DNA from: a virus
Reading direction: 5' to 3' (one strand)
Length of the DNA: 54,759 nt
Virus record (IMG/VR): IMGVR_UViG_3300032083_000237
Span: 1-54,759 of that record
The notes under the pieces are model-generated. The model was not told the origin of the DNA, ran no database searches, and was given only the letters and a program-made list of their open reading frames with translations. Made by a program: the position numbers and the translations under genes. Shown piece by piece: positions 43,501 to 51,196 of this stretch (positions within the stretch are counted from its first letter, which is position 1; each line of letters opens with the position of its first letter).

Positions 43501-44116
43501 TCTCTTCTGGGCTAAAACCTCGTTCTTCTAGTTCTACTGCCTTTCGTAGATCATCACCATAAAAATCTTTTGCACCTTTACCTGCAATAATTTGATTTAC
43601 AACTTCAGGGTCTACACCCCTCCTTAGAGCCGCTTTTGCTGCATCCCCTATAAAAGGAATTATACCAGCAGCAGTACCTGCGCCTGAAAGTGCAGCATCT
43701 TTGTACCTGCCCTCTTTAATAAGATTAGCTGTTTCTTCAATACCTAAATACTCTCCTGCGATAGGAGTAGCTTCTGCTAACATAGCTACAGTCTGAGCTT
43801 GATATGGAGTAGCACCTAGTTTATCTATGGCTAAGTCATATATATAATTTTTAGTAGGCGTAATGCCTTCATCATCTTTTCGTCCAGCCAAAGCACGATC
43901 ATCAGCTTGTTCATTAAAACCTAGTAAGTCTCTACCAAATTGATATGCAGCAGTTGCGCCTCCAAGAAGACCTGATCCTCTACTCATAGGGCCAGTTAGT
44001 AGGCCCATAGCACCTGTATCATCCATATACTCTTGAACTGTTGGTTTAGTCTCTTTTGCTCTAGGGGGAAGACCTAATGCTTCCTCTGTTTCACGTTCAA
44101 GATTAGCCATTAGCAT
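40574..44116 (-). CDS. large polyvalent protein with metallopeptidase, 1180 aa
   Basis: A fused protein. Residues about 330-345 carry HELQH (H339, E340, H343) and a downstream SEIEARAVG acidic site near E467-E469: a zincin-type metallopeptidase of polyvalent-protein kind. Residues 588-650 (DPVSGNNVPPGSLPEEVRDD...GEYVVPADVVRYYG) form a module widespread in marine phages. A MANEGGVVGYYSGG motif is near 684-697. The C-terminal 100 residues begin CFLTTAIVEHRGEADDG (CFI-box-like). It is probably a virion protein. ATG 44116 is used, though ATG 44110 is also possible. Confidence 0.7.
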   Translation of the reverse strand: MLMANLERETEEALGLPPRAKETKPTVQEYMDDTGAMGLLTGPMSRGSGLLGGATAAYQFGRDLLGFNEQADDRALAGRKDDEGITPTKNYIYDLAIDKLGATPYQAQTVAMLAEATPIAGEYLGIEETANLIKEGRYKDAALSGAGTAAGIIPFIGDAAKAALRRGVDPEVVNQIIAGKGAKDFYGDDLRKAVELEERGFSPEEIEEITGRFTVGSAEADYLSEPLMVRGKPKPYFKFEIDDSDVLIKSNDGNITLKETSPSQPVNVGDIIDHPKLFAQYPEAKNVQFYFDASEDGGAYFDPSKGPRGSIVISGSRKDTDVSNMSLKDGRDFRKSFFHELQHAIQWQDKKIKGLEQIAGSPTGYMKTVAKPEKAYKGDLYLKKLGQNTKLINIKDKILELYQEGKKTNSWDFSSKLKIIDSDNKMLPEPVEIKEFYNNPESAKKIAKLMRDLEQESFRTYIQAASEIEARAVGYRAIPHPYQSLPPIVPEIDKQKKIETSEEAYENTPNKPIQQAKNRAIYKLKPMTDEEISRYAQGAVNFAKYAEGVEPELKGFSDWGPTQKGFAQGGVAMKDQMEMNFGQAETVDPVSGNNVPPGSLPEEVRDDIPARLSEGEYVVPADVVRYYGVKFFEDLRTQAKMGLQQMDADGRIGGEPMEPQQAELSDDDLNSIIEQAMQQEQPMMANEGGVVGYYSGGGNFDYLGGSIFGPQEKAIDTTVANQFYDPDVGGYKPTTGPYGPDPQAAPVVAAARVADPVCPTGFRYDRNQGRCVPKSEGPDVVNQTVNTGGIKFGKDFGKSVDWNDATAVQEFALGTPGDSTKSGLNTPFKPFGLDKKSQNQLAGAALLVGGVNPVSLLAGAATRIYQNVDATKDLAGLRASEIIAYAKGHNEVGGKINKAIGQYVEQAGKGYSNKSGLLKNIVGTGYNYASEVLGVKKEDLKNFMSIVDNANSTEIEVAAAQEALQAKMKQTKELVQKSSEIEKDRKQEQITAAQQAVLTAQKTPIQSGRLEKMLGVPSQGRPARDSEGNDLSGLDPTDLNWEEVRQLRSHDSAANRQKLAEWEAASGKEGSSGAQAGSKGCFLTTAIVEHRGEADDGPTLTKLRNFRDTYLVNYPEEVKKYYQVAPKIVAAIPKDNPTWDWVGKQIDSAIKHIDNNMLDKAHETYKSMVLELETNWLKKA

Positions 44117-44297
44117 TAACCTTTAGCCTAAGCTGTTTTAAAGCTTGCAGTGCATGTATCTGTCCCTGTAACCTGTACATTACATGAGATTCATCCGACT
44201 GAGAAAACATTTTGTAACTGGCCTGAATGCGTTCATCTAGTTCAGCTTCAAATGCTTTCCATGCTTCTGGGTTATTTACTAGTAGTTTTAAGCTCAC
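44103..44297 (-). CDS. small helical protein after portal, 64 aa
   Basis: Begins MSLKLLVNNPEAWKAFEAELDERIQ and is wholly helical. It overlaps the portal stop by 4 bases. Small genes of this type often follow the portal; a head-completion or regulatory role is possible but unproven. Confidence 0.65.
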   Translation of the reverse strand: MSLKLLVNNPEAWKAFEAELDERIQASYKMFSQSDESHVMYRLQGQIHALQALKQLRLKVNANG

Positions 44298-46402
44298 TGC
44301 ATTGGTCCTCCACCAGTGTTAGCTGAGAAGCCTTGTTCTCCCGGCTGAGGTGCTGTGCCTGTACCTATAGTACCCCCTCCGCTACCTTGAGTGTCCTGTA
44401 CCTGTGCCCCTGCTGGTGGCTTCTGTGGGCCTCCTTGTGGTGGACCTGCTTGTGGTTGAGGTGGTGGTGGATTCTCTTCACGAAACTTCTTAAGTATCTC
44501 TGCTTGTACTGCAGCATCACCCATTGAGTTCACCAATTTGTCAGGGTCAAGATCCATAGACTTAGCAATCTCACGCACAATGTAATCCATTTTAGCAAAA
44601 GGGGCTAGTACAGGGTTCTGTACTACACCAAGGAATTGCATCAGGCGTTGACTACGTACCTCATTAGCCATTAGGCTTTCAGTACCACGAGCTTTGACTT
44701 CAAGATCGCCTTTGATTTCTTCGTCATAATCAAACTGCATGTTGAAGTTGAAGAATGCTTTAGCTAGTGGTGCTAGTAGATAATCGTCTACATTCTTAAC
44801 TACATTCCGTATAGAACCATTAGCAGCAGACATGAGCATACTAATGCCAGAAGCTGTACGTCCGACACCTTGAACTCCTGTCTGACCATGAGCAAAGCTA
44901 GGAAAGCCTGTACTCTCGTCTGCTAATACACGTGCCTTATCAAACATCTGCATGTTCTCATTGGATACATTAGGGAACTTGGTGCCAAAGATAGCTTGTC
45001 CCGGCGCACCGCCTTGGCGACGAAAGACTTTACCGGGATATACTGAAAGGTCTTGGCCGGGAACTAGGTTAGTCTCGTCCACCTCAATCAACATATTACC
45101 AGATAGTGCAGCATTATCAACAGCCATACGCATAAAGCCATTCATAAGTGTTTGTGTATCATCCATATTCTCAGCAATACCTACACCAAACAAACTGTAT
45201 GGGCTTACTTCATATGGTACTGCATAGTAAGGAATCATAGAAGGAGTGAATGGATTCATAACCAAACGCAATACCTTACCATTACATACCCAGATGTTTA
45301 CATTAACTTGATCCATATCTGCTAATTCTGCAGGGATATCTATGTCATGTCCTTCAAGAACTTCTGTGTCTACACTGCCCCAGAACTCAAGAACTTCAAA
45401 ACGTTCAGCTTTGGATTCCTGAGCATCATCTTCCATAGCTTGTTCCCACCATTCTTTAGTGTAGGACTCACCATCAGATACAGCAAGATCAATAGCATTA
45501 CTTCTAAAGAAAGGACGTTTTTTAAGATTACGCAGTTGAGTACGTGACATTTTATGACGTTCTACTACATACTCAGCCTCATCCATGTTGGCTGCATCAG
45601 GATCAGGATAGAAGTTCCAAAGAGATACACTAGAGGTTTGAGGGATAGTTTTAATAGTAGGGGTATACTCTCCCTCATCATTCCAATTAGCATACTCTTT
45701 GTCTATAGCAAACGGACCTTTCATTACGCCTGTACCAAACAGGGCGCATTCAAAGGCAGCTACACGTAACTGTTTGTTTGCATTAGACTCATCAAGTTGA
45801 TCATGAATTTTCTTTTCCATCTTTTTAGCTGCTACCATAGCAGGATGAAATGTAATCTGTGTAGGTGTACTACCTACACCTTCTTTAAGTTGATCTTCTA
45901 CAGGAGCTAGGCTATTTTTTAAACCAGCTAACCGTTCTTTAAGATCAGTCATAGTCTCGCCGGGAAGTAGCTTAGTATCCTCTAGGCTTGGACCCTGTGC
46001 TTTCTTTATCTCATCATTAGATTCAAAGTGTACAGACTCAGCCACTCCTTCAGGTAAGGTAGTGGGGTCTACAGTAACTGGGAATCTGTTGTTGCCAAAA
46101 AGTACTTCAATGATTTGACCATAAGCTGCAAGTACTTTAGTCTTAGTTACTTTAACAAATACTTGAGATTTTTCTGTGGAAGTAAACTGTACATCAGGTC
46201 CATAGATACCACGATAATTACGGTATGCTTGTACCCAACGGTTTTCTTCTGTCTCTCTTGCATCAGAAGCTTTCTTGTATTGTTTTTGTACAAGACCTAC
46301 AATAGTACCTGCAAGAGGATCACTGTATGTATCTTCTTTCATGTCCTCTAAAGAGCTTGCCTCTTCAGTATCCATTCCCATGCTTTCTTCAAATTCGTCC
46401 AT
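44294..46402 (-). CDS. portal protein, 702 aa
   Basis: The gene immediately below TerL, of podoviral portal size. The N-terminal clip/stem region (ENRWVQAYRNYRGIYG, TKTKVLAAYGQIIEVLF) and the conserved MSRTQLRNLKKRPFF, SVSLWNFYPDPDAANMDEAEYVVERH and VDETNLVPGQDLSVYPGKV stretches fit marine podovirus portals. The C-terminus (about 620-702) is Gln/Pro/Gly-rich and flexible. It forms the dodecameric DNA gate at the capsid vertex. Confidence 0.88.
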   Translation of the reverse strand: MDEFEESMGMDTEEASSLEDMKEDTYSDPLAGTIVGLVQKQYKKASDARETEENRWVQAYRNYRGIYGPDVQFTSTEKSQVFVKVTKTKVLAAYGQIIEVLFGNNRFPVTVDPTTLPEGVAESVHFESNDEIKKAQGPSLEDTKLLPGETMTDLKERLAGLKNSLAPVEDQLKEGVGSTPTQITFHPAMVAAKKMEKKIHDQLDESNANKQLRVAAFECALFGTGVMKGPFAIDKEYANWNDEGEYTPTIKTIPQTSSVSLWNFYPDPDAANMDEAEYVVERHKMSRTQLRNLKKRPFFRSNAIDLAVSDGESYTKEWWEQAMEDDAQESKAERFEVLEFWGSVDTEVLEGHDIDIPAELADMDQVNVNIWVCNGKVLRLVMNPFTPSMIPYYAVPYEVSPYSLFGVGIAENMDDTQTLMNGFMRMAVDNAALSGNMLIEVDETNLVPGQDLSVYPGKVFRRQGGAPGQAIFGTKFPNVSNENMQMFDKARVLADESTGFPSFAHGQTGVQGVGRTASGISMLMSAANGSIRNVVKNVDDYLLAPLAKAFFNFNMQFDYDEEIKGDLEVKARGTESLMANEVRSQRLMQFLGVVQNPVLAPFAKMDYIVREIAKSMDLDPDKLVNSMGDAAVQAEILKKFREENPPPPQPQAGPPQGGPQKPPAGAQVQDTQGSGGGTIGTGTAPQPGEQGFSANTGGGPMQ

Positions 46403-46411
46403 AGTATTTCC

Positions 46412-47836
46412 TTAATAACCAAACGTTGGGTCGCTTGCTTGAAAACCTGATCGTTGTGTTGCAGGGTCAAAATCAAACAAACTGCTTCGTGGTCTTGTCA
46501 TAACCCCATACCTAATTGCATCATACAGGTGGTCTTCTGAGTGTGTGTCTACGTCTTCAGGGTTATTCTTATCCAGAGGTAGTGCTGGTATTTGTGATAT
46601 AGTATTAGTACAAGTATTAAAGAATACTAGCCGTGGTTCTTCAGTAAACTCGTCTACTTGTAACCGTCTATGTATTTCGTTTTTACCTGCTACCCTTGAA
46701 CCTCTGGACCTGTCAGCAGGTCTCCACCTACAGCCCTTCATAATCATTTGTTCAGCTAGACTTGGGCCAGTGTCTCCACGTTTATGCCAGAGAGATGAGT
46801 CAAGTACTCCGTAGCGTATCTTCTCTCCATTCTCTGCTTCTAGTATCATATCAGCTAGGTCAGTAGCTATAACCTTTGAGCAATACATTTCCCGATAAAC
46901 TATCAGTTGTTCATCAGGAGCTACAGCAAACCAAACAACCCCTGAGTAAGAACCGTATCCGTAGTCACATGCTCTAAACCTTGCCCAGCCACTGGGTATT
47001 TCAAAAGGTTCTATTACGTGTATCTGTCTATTCCACTCAGGAAAAGCAGCACCTTCATTTACATCCCAGTTACCTTCAAGTAGTTGCTTACGTTGATGCT
47101 CTGGTAGTGATAATAAGTTAGCTTCATACAGACCATCATCAGCTAAGTACGGGTTATCAAATAAAGTAGCAGGAATAAACCTGCGTTTAAACAGTGGTTG
47201 ACCCTCTTTTGAGTGACCTTTAGGCCAAGCAATAACCTCTCCTGTTTCCATATCAGTAGCATCAAAGCTAGTATTATGTGGAGCTGGGTCTACAAAAGTT
47301 TTCTTAACCCATTGATGCCCACTTCCGCCGGGGTTAGTAGTTCCCCTTTGATATAAACCTAGACCACTATTCTTAGTAGTACGTAGGCGTGACCTCATAT
47401 AGTTCCAAGGATAAGGGCTAGGCCATTGTGTAAGTTCATCAAAACCAATCCAGTTAAAAGCTTGTCCTTGGTATCTTTGTACATCATCATCCCTATCTAG
47501 ATATGAAAGCCAAAGAGTAGCACCGCTTGGAGCTACCCACGTCTTATCACGTTCCATAAACTTAATCCCGGGGATTGCTCTTGGGTAGAGCTGTTTGGAG
47601 ACTGAGATAAGTTCTCTGAGTTCTTCTGTGCTTCTCCGTACCAACAGCATAGAAGATAGTGGATTATTAAAATACCTAACAGGATCGGCCAGCATAGCAA
47701 AAGACTTACCACCACCAGCCGCCCCACCATATAGTACCTCTTGTTCTGCTGCTGAAAGAAAATCTGTCTGAGGGCCGGGATTAGGCTCAAAGATAACGTC
47801 TTGAGCTTTTTCTACATCAATCGGCTCTGGCTTCAC
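46412..47836 (-). CDS. terL: terminase large subunit
   Basis: Packages DNA into the head. Numbered from GTG 47836 (474 aa): Walker A GGAAGGGKS at 37-45, Walker B WIGFDELTQ near 129-137, and nuclease residues in CDYGYGSYSG, GVLDSSLW and HLYDAIRYG. An upstream TTG at 47968 keeps the frame open but would overlap the neighbour by 152 bases, so the GTG giving a 20-base overlap is preferred; its ribosome site is weak, so the start is uncertain. Confidence 0.9.
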   Translation of the reverse strand: MKPEPIDVEKAQDVIFEPNPGPQTDFLSAAEQEVLYGGAAGGGKSFAMLADPVRYFNNPLSSMLLVRRSTEELRELISVSKQLYPRAIPGIKFMERDKTWVAPSGATLWLSYLDRDDDVQRYQGQAFNWIGFDELTQWPSPYPWNYMRSRLRTTKNSGLGLYQRGTTNPGGSGHQWVKKTFVDPAPHNTSFDATDMETGEVIAWPKGHSKEGQPLFKRRFIPATLFDNPYLADDGLYEANLLSLPEHQRKQLLEGNWDVNEGAAFPEWNRQIHVIEPFEIPSGWARFRACDYGYGSYSGVVWFAVAPDEQLIVYREMYCSKVIATDLADMILEAENGEKIRYGVLDSSLWHKRGDTGPSLAEQMIMKGCRWRPADRSRGSRVAGKNEIHRRLQVDEFTEEPRLVFFNTCTNTISQIPALPLDKNNPEDVDTHSEDHLYDAIRYGVMTRPRSSLFDFDPATQRSGFQASDPTFGY

Positions 47837-48245
47837 TCTCGCTGGAACTTGTTGAAGCTCTGGCTCCGATACGATTTCTTTCGAGGGTTTCCGCTTTTGC
47901 CGCCGCTTCTTTGTAGCGTTCAGCGTAATAGCGTTGCGTTGAAGCTTCTGCTTTACGTTTTCGTTCAAGTTTAACTCTCTTCATTAGACCTACGTGAGAG
48001 ATGTATCTACCTGACTTCTCACTCAACCAATTAGCTACATCTCTGTAGCTGTATTGCTTTAGATACTTCTTAGCTTCTTCTAAAGCTTCTAGCTCTACTG
48101 GGATTGGTAGCAGTATATCATCATCTTCAGGGTCTTGTCTATAGCCAAATGGTACAACTCTGCCTACTCTAACGACAGACAACCATTCATACTCACCATC
48201 CACTAGCTCTGGCTCAGGGAGCTTCCAAGTTTTATTAACTTTCAT
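47817..48245 (-). CDS. conserved protein between TerS and TerL, 142 aa
   Basis: A beta domain (EYEWLSVVRVGRVVPFGYRQDPEDDDILLPIP) is followed by an HTH-like segment YSYRDVANWLSEKSGRYISHVGLMKRVK and a basic, Ala/Glu-rich tail. This SGRxISHxGLxKR element resembles the DNA-binding tail of resolvases and recurs in terminase operons. It could be a packaging recognition partner. It overlaps both neighbours. Confidence 0.7.
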   Translation of the reverse strand: MKVNKTWKLPEPELVDGEYEWLSVVRVGRVVPFGYRQDPEDDDILLPIPVELEALEEAKKYLKQYSYRDVANWLSEKSGRYISHVGLMKRVKLERKRKAEASTQRYYAERYKEAAAKAETLERNRIGARASTSSSESEARAD

Positions 48246-48594
48246 TTTTAGGTGGTAATATAAATACAGGGTTTTCAGCTTTGATTTCTACTTTATCTGT
48301 CTTTACAAAGCCAGCACGGTCAAGGAAATCTTTAGCTGCTGCCATCTTTTCTTTATTGCCAAGATCAGTGGGGTTAGTCATAACCTGCATCATTGAGAAT
48401 GCAGCTTTACTACCAGCAGTAGCAATAAACTTTTTAGTAAGTTCAGCAATTTCGTCCTGTAATGCAGCAGTGATAGTTGTAGAGGACATAGTATTAGCAT
48501 ACCCTGCAAGACGTTTAGCTTGCACAGGATCACCTTGTGCCTCTTCAAACAACACGTCAAGAAATAGTTGTTGTTTTTCTGTAAGTTTTCTCAT
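48235..48594 (-). CDS. terS: terminase small subunit
   Basis: 119 aa. The N-terminal HTH-like region (LTEKQQLFLDVLFEEAQGDPVQAKRLAGYAN) is typical of TerS proteins that recognise pac/cos DNA, followed by oligomerisation helices (FIATAGSKAAFSMMQVM) and a beta tail ending in PPKNES. Its order upstream of TerL supports this. It overlaps the next gene by 11 bases. Confidence 0.82.
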   Translation of the reverse strand: MRKLTEKQQLFLDVLFEEAQGDPVQAKRLAGYANTMSSTTITAALQDEIAELTKKFIATAGSKAAFSMMQVMTNPTDLGNKEKMAAAKDFLDRAGFVKTDKVEIKAENPVFILPPKNES

Positions 48595-48884
48595 GTTACT
48601 TTCCTGTGGGGTTTTACCTTCTTTGCAACTTTCTTAGGTTGAGCCACAAACTGCTTACCCGCAGCCTTGCCTCTTCGTTTGGCACGGGTTGTAGCAGCAT
48701 ACTCAGAATCACTAAGAGATTTAATAGCTTTAGCAGGTAGGTATCTTTCGCCGGTAGCTTTAGCCCCCTGTGTCGAGGGTTTACCACTCTTGGTTCTCCA
48801 ATCTTGCTTAGTCCAAGACTTAAGACTTTTTTGACTTTTAGCCAACCCACCTGTATTCATTTTTTTAGGTTTACTTTTTGTCAT
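48591..48884 (-). CDS. small basic protein, 97 aa
   Basis: Start ATG 48884, overlapping the upstream micro-gene by 14 bases; a longer frame to 48950 is not needed. Strongly basic. Contains TKQDWRTKSGKPSTQGAKATGERYLPAKAIKSLSDSEYAATTRAKRRGKAAGKQF, which I recall as conserved in marine phages. Charge suggests DNA or capsid-inner-surface binding. Confidence 0.7.
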   Translation of the reverse strand: MTKSKPKKMNTGGLAKSQKSLKSWTKQDWRTKSGKPSTQGAKATGERYLPAKAIKSLSDSEYAATTRAKRRGKAAGKQFVAQPKKVAKKVKPHRKVT

Positions 48885-49020
48885 GTTTTTTCTGTATAGC
48901 AAAATTAGCAGTAAGGCTTGCCCCCTTGTGAGGGACAAACTTACCGTCATGTTTCATTAGCTTTAAGCTACCATCTTTTTGTTTCATCCAATGGTAGCCT
49001 TTAGGTGCTTCTACTTTCAT
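48871..49020 (-). CDS. micro-protein, 49 aa
   Basis: ATG at 49020 in a TAATG overlap; ends 48871 inside the start of the next gene. Begins MKVEAPKGYHWMKQKDG and has MKHDGKFVPHKGASL. Basic and compact. Similar small genes recur in marine phages by memory. Function unknown. Confidence 0.6.
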   Translation of the reverse strand: MKVEAPKGYHWMKQKDGSLKLMKHDGKFVPHKGASLTANFAIQKKHDKK

Positions 49021-49259
49021 TACGTGTATCCTCCACCTTTTGCTTTGTATTGTTTGGCAACCATTTGAGCTTTACGAGCCGACCACTGGCCGGGGCTTCC
49101 TCCTTTGCCGCCAGCCTTAACGGATGCGACAAGACGCTTACGCATAGTAGGCTTAGTATAATTACCCGCCGCATTTACAGTTGAACCACCTTTAGCATAC
49201 CCTCTTGGCTTTGCTTTAGGTGTAGTCTTTACCGTAGAACTTTTCTTTAATTTCGCCAC
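49020..49259 (-). CDS. small basic protein with KGG motif, 79 aa
   Basis: GTG start at 49259 after GGAGT, inside the end of the DUF1127-like gene. The sequence RGYAKGGSTVNAAGNYTK...RKRLVASVKAGGKGG then PGQWSARKAQMVAKQYKAKGGGY is a highly conserved-looking basic protein of marine phages. Very rich in Lys, Gly and Ala. Probably binds nucleic acid or the inner capsid; unproven. Confidence 0.7.
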   Translation of the reverse strand: MAKLKKSSTVKTTPKAKPRGYAKGGSTVNAAGNYTKPTMRKRLVASVKAGGKGGSPGQWSARKAQMVAKQYKAKGGGYT

Positions 49260-49368
49260 GTGTTACTCCTATATCTTTAAGAGCAGAGTCTGACATATTA
49301 ACTAACTGCCAGTATTGTACTCTACGCATTTGGTGATCTTGTAGTGCTTTAATGAATTGTTTAAACAT
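49216..49368 (-). CDS. DUF1127-like small protein, 50 aa
   Basis: ATG 49368 follows a perfect AAGGAG seven bases upstream. LVNMSDSALKDIGVTRGEI matches the DUF1127 (YjiS-type) pattern L..LSD..L.DIG..R.E(I/L). In alphaproteobacteria small DUF1127 proteins can act in RNA turnover and phosphate/growth control. A phage copy could act on host RNA metabolism. It overlaps the next gene by 44 bases in another frame. Confidence 0.75.
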   Translation of the reverse strand: MFKQFIKALQDHQMRRVQYWQLVNMSDSALKDIGVTRGEIKEKFYGKDYT

Positions 49369-49443
49369 GGTATATCTCCTTTTGACCAGAGACAGTTATA
49401 CCACAAGTTAGTGTATCATACTACATACAAGATTGCAAACCCG

Positions 49444-49773
49444 TTATGCATTTTTCTTCTTAAGGTTATCCACTTGAGATTTGACCATGCCACCCATGTT
49501 GTAAGTTATGACATTCTTTTTCTTCATAGGTTCTCTATTAATAATAGAATCTTTAGCTGGATAGCTTGCAGTTACAGAAGTGTTGACTGAACCGGGATTA
49601 GACTGCATACCACCCTTAGCATAACCTTTAGTTTTCTTTTTGGTCATACCACCTTTATTCATTTTGCCAATACCATCAGCAGCATAGGCTGGTACTTTCT
49701 TGCCATTTTTCATAACCATAGGCATTGATCCGCCTTTGTTATAACCTTTAGTTTTCTTTTTTGTCCCGTACAT
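49444..49773 (-). CDS. Lys/Gly-rich repeat protein, 109 aa
   Basis: Very basic. Four copies of a short GG motif occur: GYNKGGSMP, KMNKGGMTK, GYAKGGMQ and TYNMGGMVK. Starts after AAAGGAAAATAAA. No other fold is evident. The motif recurs in other right-arm proteins. It is probably a virion-linked, nucleic-acid-binding or packing protein; the function is unknown. Confidence 0.65.
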   Translation of the reverse strand: MYGTKKKTKGYNKGGSMPMVMKNGKKVPAYAADGIGKMNKGGMTKKKTKGYAKGGMQSNPGSVNTSVTASYPAKDSIINREPMKKKNVITYNMGGMVKSQVDNLKKKNA

Positions 49774-49774
49774 T

Positions 49775-50482
49775 TTATTTTCCTTTAGTTATTCTTTTTA
49801 TAGCTGCACTTAAAGTTAATCCTTCTTTTCTAATTAATTTACCTACATCTAATTTTTGTTTACTTGTTAGAGCATAAAAAACTTTTAAAGTAGGATTGCT
49901 TGCTTGTTGTTGCCTTAAAGTAAAATTACGATTTAGATTTTTTTCACTACGATTATCTTGTTTTACTGTTTCTACAGTAGCTTTACCAGTTGTAGAAAGT
50001 TCACCAGCTTTACGAGAGGTATCTACCTTGGATCTTAAATGTTGTTTACCTGATCCTACTTTTTCTGTTGCACGGGCTACTGTTTTAGGTTTTGAAAGAT
50101 TTTTACCTTTAGCATTTAGATAGGCTGTTAAAGCTTTACCTTTGTAAAGACCTTTATTTTTTTCTTTCCAAGCATTTAATTCTTGTTTAGTTACATCAGC
50201 AAGTTTAGTATTTTTTACTATTCTTTTACCTGTTGCTTTACGTTTTAAATACCCCGGTGTACTATCAGTAGTTTTAGTAGGAGCTGCAGAATTAAATTCT
50301 GCTTTAAACTCCTTCATTAAACCTTGTTTAGTTTCACCCTTTTTTAAAACAGTTTTTTTACCTCCATCAACTTTGCTGGTAAAAGTAAAGTTTTTTTCAG
50401 TGGGATTTATTCTAAAAGCAGCTCTTGCTTCTCTAAACTCTCTATTAAATGTCTTTCTTTTTTCTGACGCTTTTTTTGTCAT
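49775..50482 (-). CDS. Lys-rich basic protein, 235 aa
   Basis: Extremely lysine-rich over its whole length, with short helices and a C-terminal unit (KQKLDVGKLIRKEGLTLSAAIKRITKGK). No membrane segment. Together with five other basic proteins it forms a cluster just upstream of the terminase genes. Likely DNA-binding or internal head protein; not recognised. Confidence 0.65.
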   Translation of the reverse strand: MTKKASEKRKTFNREFREARAAFRINPTEKNFTFTSKVDGGKKTVLKKGETKQGLMKEFKAEFNSAAPTKTTDSTPGYLKRKATGKRIVKNTKLADVTKQELNAWKEKNKGLYKGKALTAYLNAKGKNLSKPKTVARATEKVGSGKQHLRSKVDTSRKAGELSTTGKATVETVKQDNRSEKNLNRNFTLRQQQASNPTLKVFYALTSKQKLDVGKLIRKEGLTLSAAIKRITKGK

Positions 50483-50505
50483 AACTCTATGCCTTTATAT
50501 CTATT

Positions 50506-50799
50506 CTACCACTTGACTTTGTGGGACCAGTATTTTGCTGACAGTTTGCTCGTCGGTTTCCCTTGTGCATTATGTCTTGCGTAGTAACTTTTTTTACGGG
50601 CTTTATCCTTCGCAGTCTTGGGGGCTTTACCCGCACCTTTAACGCCCTGCTGCCCAAATCTGATAAATTTATAGGTATCCCCTTCCTTAGCCATAACACA
50701 ATGAGACTTAGTTTTGTGACTAGGAGTTCTCTTTGGAACATTGACCTTAGTCAGTCCTTCCTCCTTCATCTTAGTCTTGACTCGTTCAGGGATAGCCAT
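50506..50799 (-). CDS. small basic conserved protein, 97 aa
   Basis: Start after AAGGATTCACT. The conserved-looking core FIRFGQQGVKGAGKAPKTAKDKARKKSYYARH then SAKYWSHKVKW resembles basic proteins of marine phages and, loosely, the FGxxG...RxxYxxRH motif of small nucleo-cytoplasmic large DNA virus proteins. Recognised from memory only. Expected to bind nucleic acid. Confidence 0.7.
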   Translation of the reverse strand: MAIPERVKTKMKEEGLTKVNVPKRTPSHKTKSHCVMAKEGDTYKFIRFGQQGVKGAGKAPKTAKDKARKKSYYARHNAQGKPTSKLSAKYWSHKVKW

Positions 50800-50817
50800 A
50801 GTGAATCCTTATAAATA

Positions 50818-50851
50818 TTGGGGGAAACACCGGCGCTGGCTTAACCCCCAA
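50818..50851 (-). terminator. terminator-like hairpin
   Basis: TTGGGGG at 50818-50824 pairs with CCCCCAA at 50845-50851. On the minus strand the stem is followed by TATTTATAAGG, a weak T-rich tail. It lies between the decoration-like operon and the basic-protein cluster. Confidence 0.55.
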
Positions 50852-50881
50852 TTAAAATATTTAAGTATTTAAATATGCGCC

Positions 50882-51184
50882 TTACGATAAAACCACACGT
50901 ACTAATGTACTTGTACTACTGCCACGTCTATAGTTTAGGATAGTAGCATTGCCTATAGCTTTAGGTACTACAAGAGAATGTACACCAGCAGGAAGCATAA
51001 TATCATTATCAGTAATATCAGCCTCTGCTGCTGCAAACCCAATGTCTAAAGCATGACTTGTTTCAATAAGCACCATCTTAGCGTCAGTGCAAACTACGTG
51101 TGTAGTAGCAGTATCACCTAGAGTAACTGCGTCTTCTACAGCCCACCCTAAGTGTTCTCCTACTAATGCTGCTTGATCAACCAT
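50882..51184 (-). CDS. small virion-type protein, 100 aa
   Basis: After AAGGGGGA. A beta-rich protein (VEDAVTLGDTATTHVVCTDAKMVLIETS, then IMLPAGVHSLVVPKAIG and STLVRVVLS), resembling decoration proteins. It follows the 209-aa decoration-like gene and is separated from the basic cluster by a hairpin. Confidence 0.65.
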   Translation of the reverse strand: MVDQAALVGEHLGWAVEDAVTLGDTATTHVVCTDAKMVLIETSHALDIGFAAAEADITDNDIMLPAGVHSLVVPKAIGNATILNYRRGSSTSTLVRVVLS

Positions 51185-51196
51185 TAGTTATCCCCC

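Noticed and set aside
47837-47968. Longer TerL start at TTG 47968
   Set aside because: It would overlap the upstream gene by 152 bases; the GTG at 47836 gives a normal 20-base overlap.
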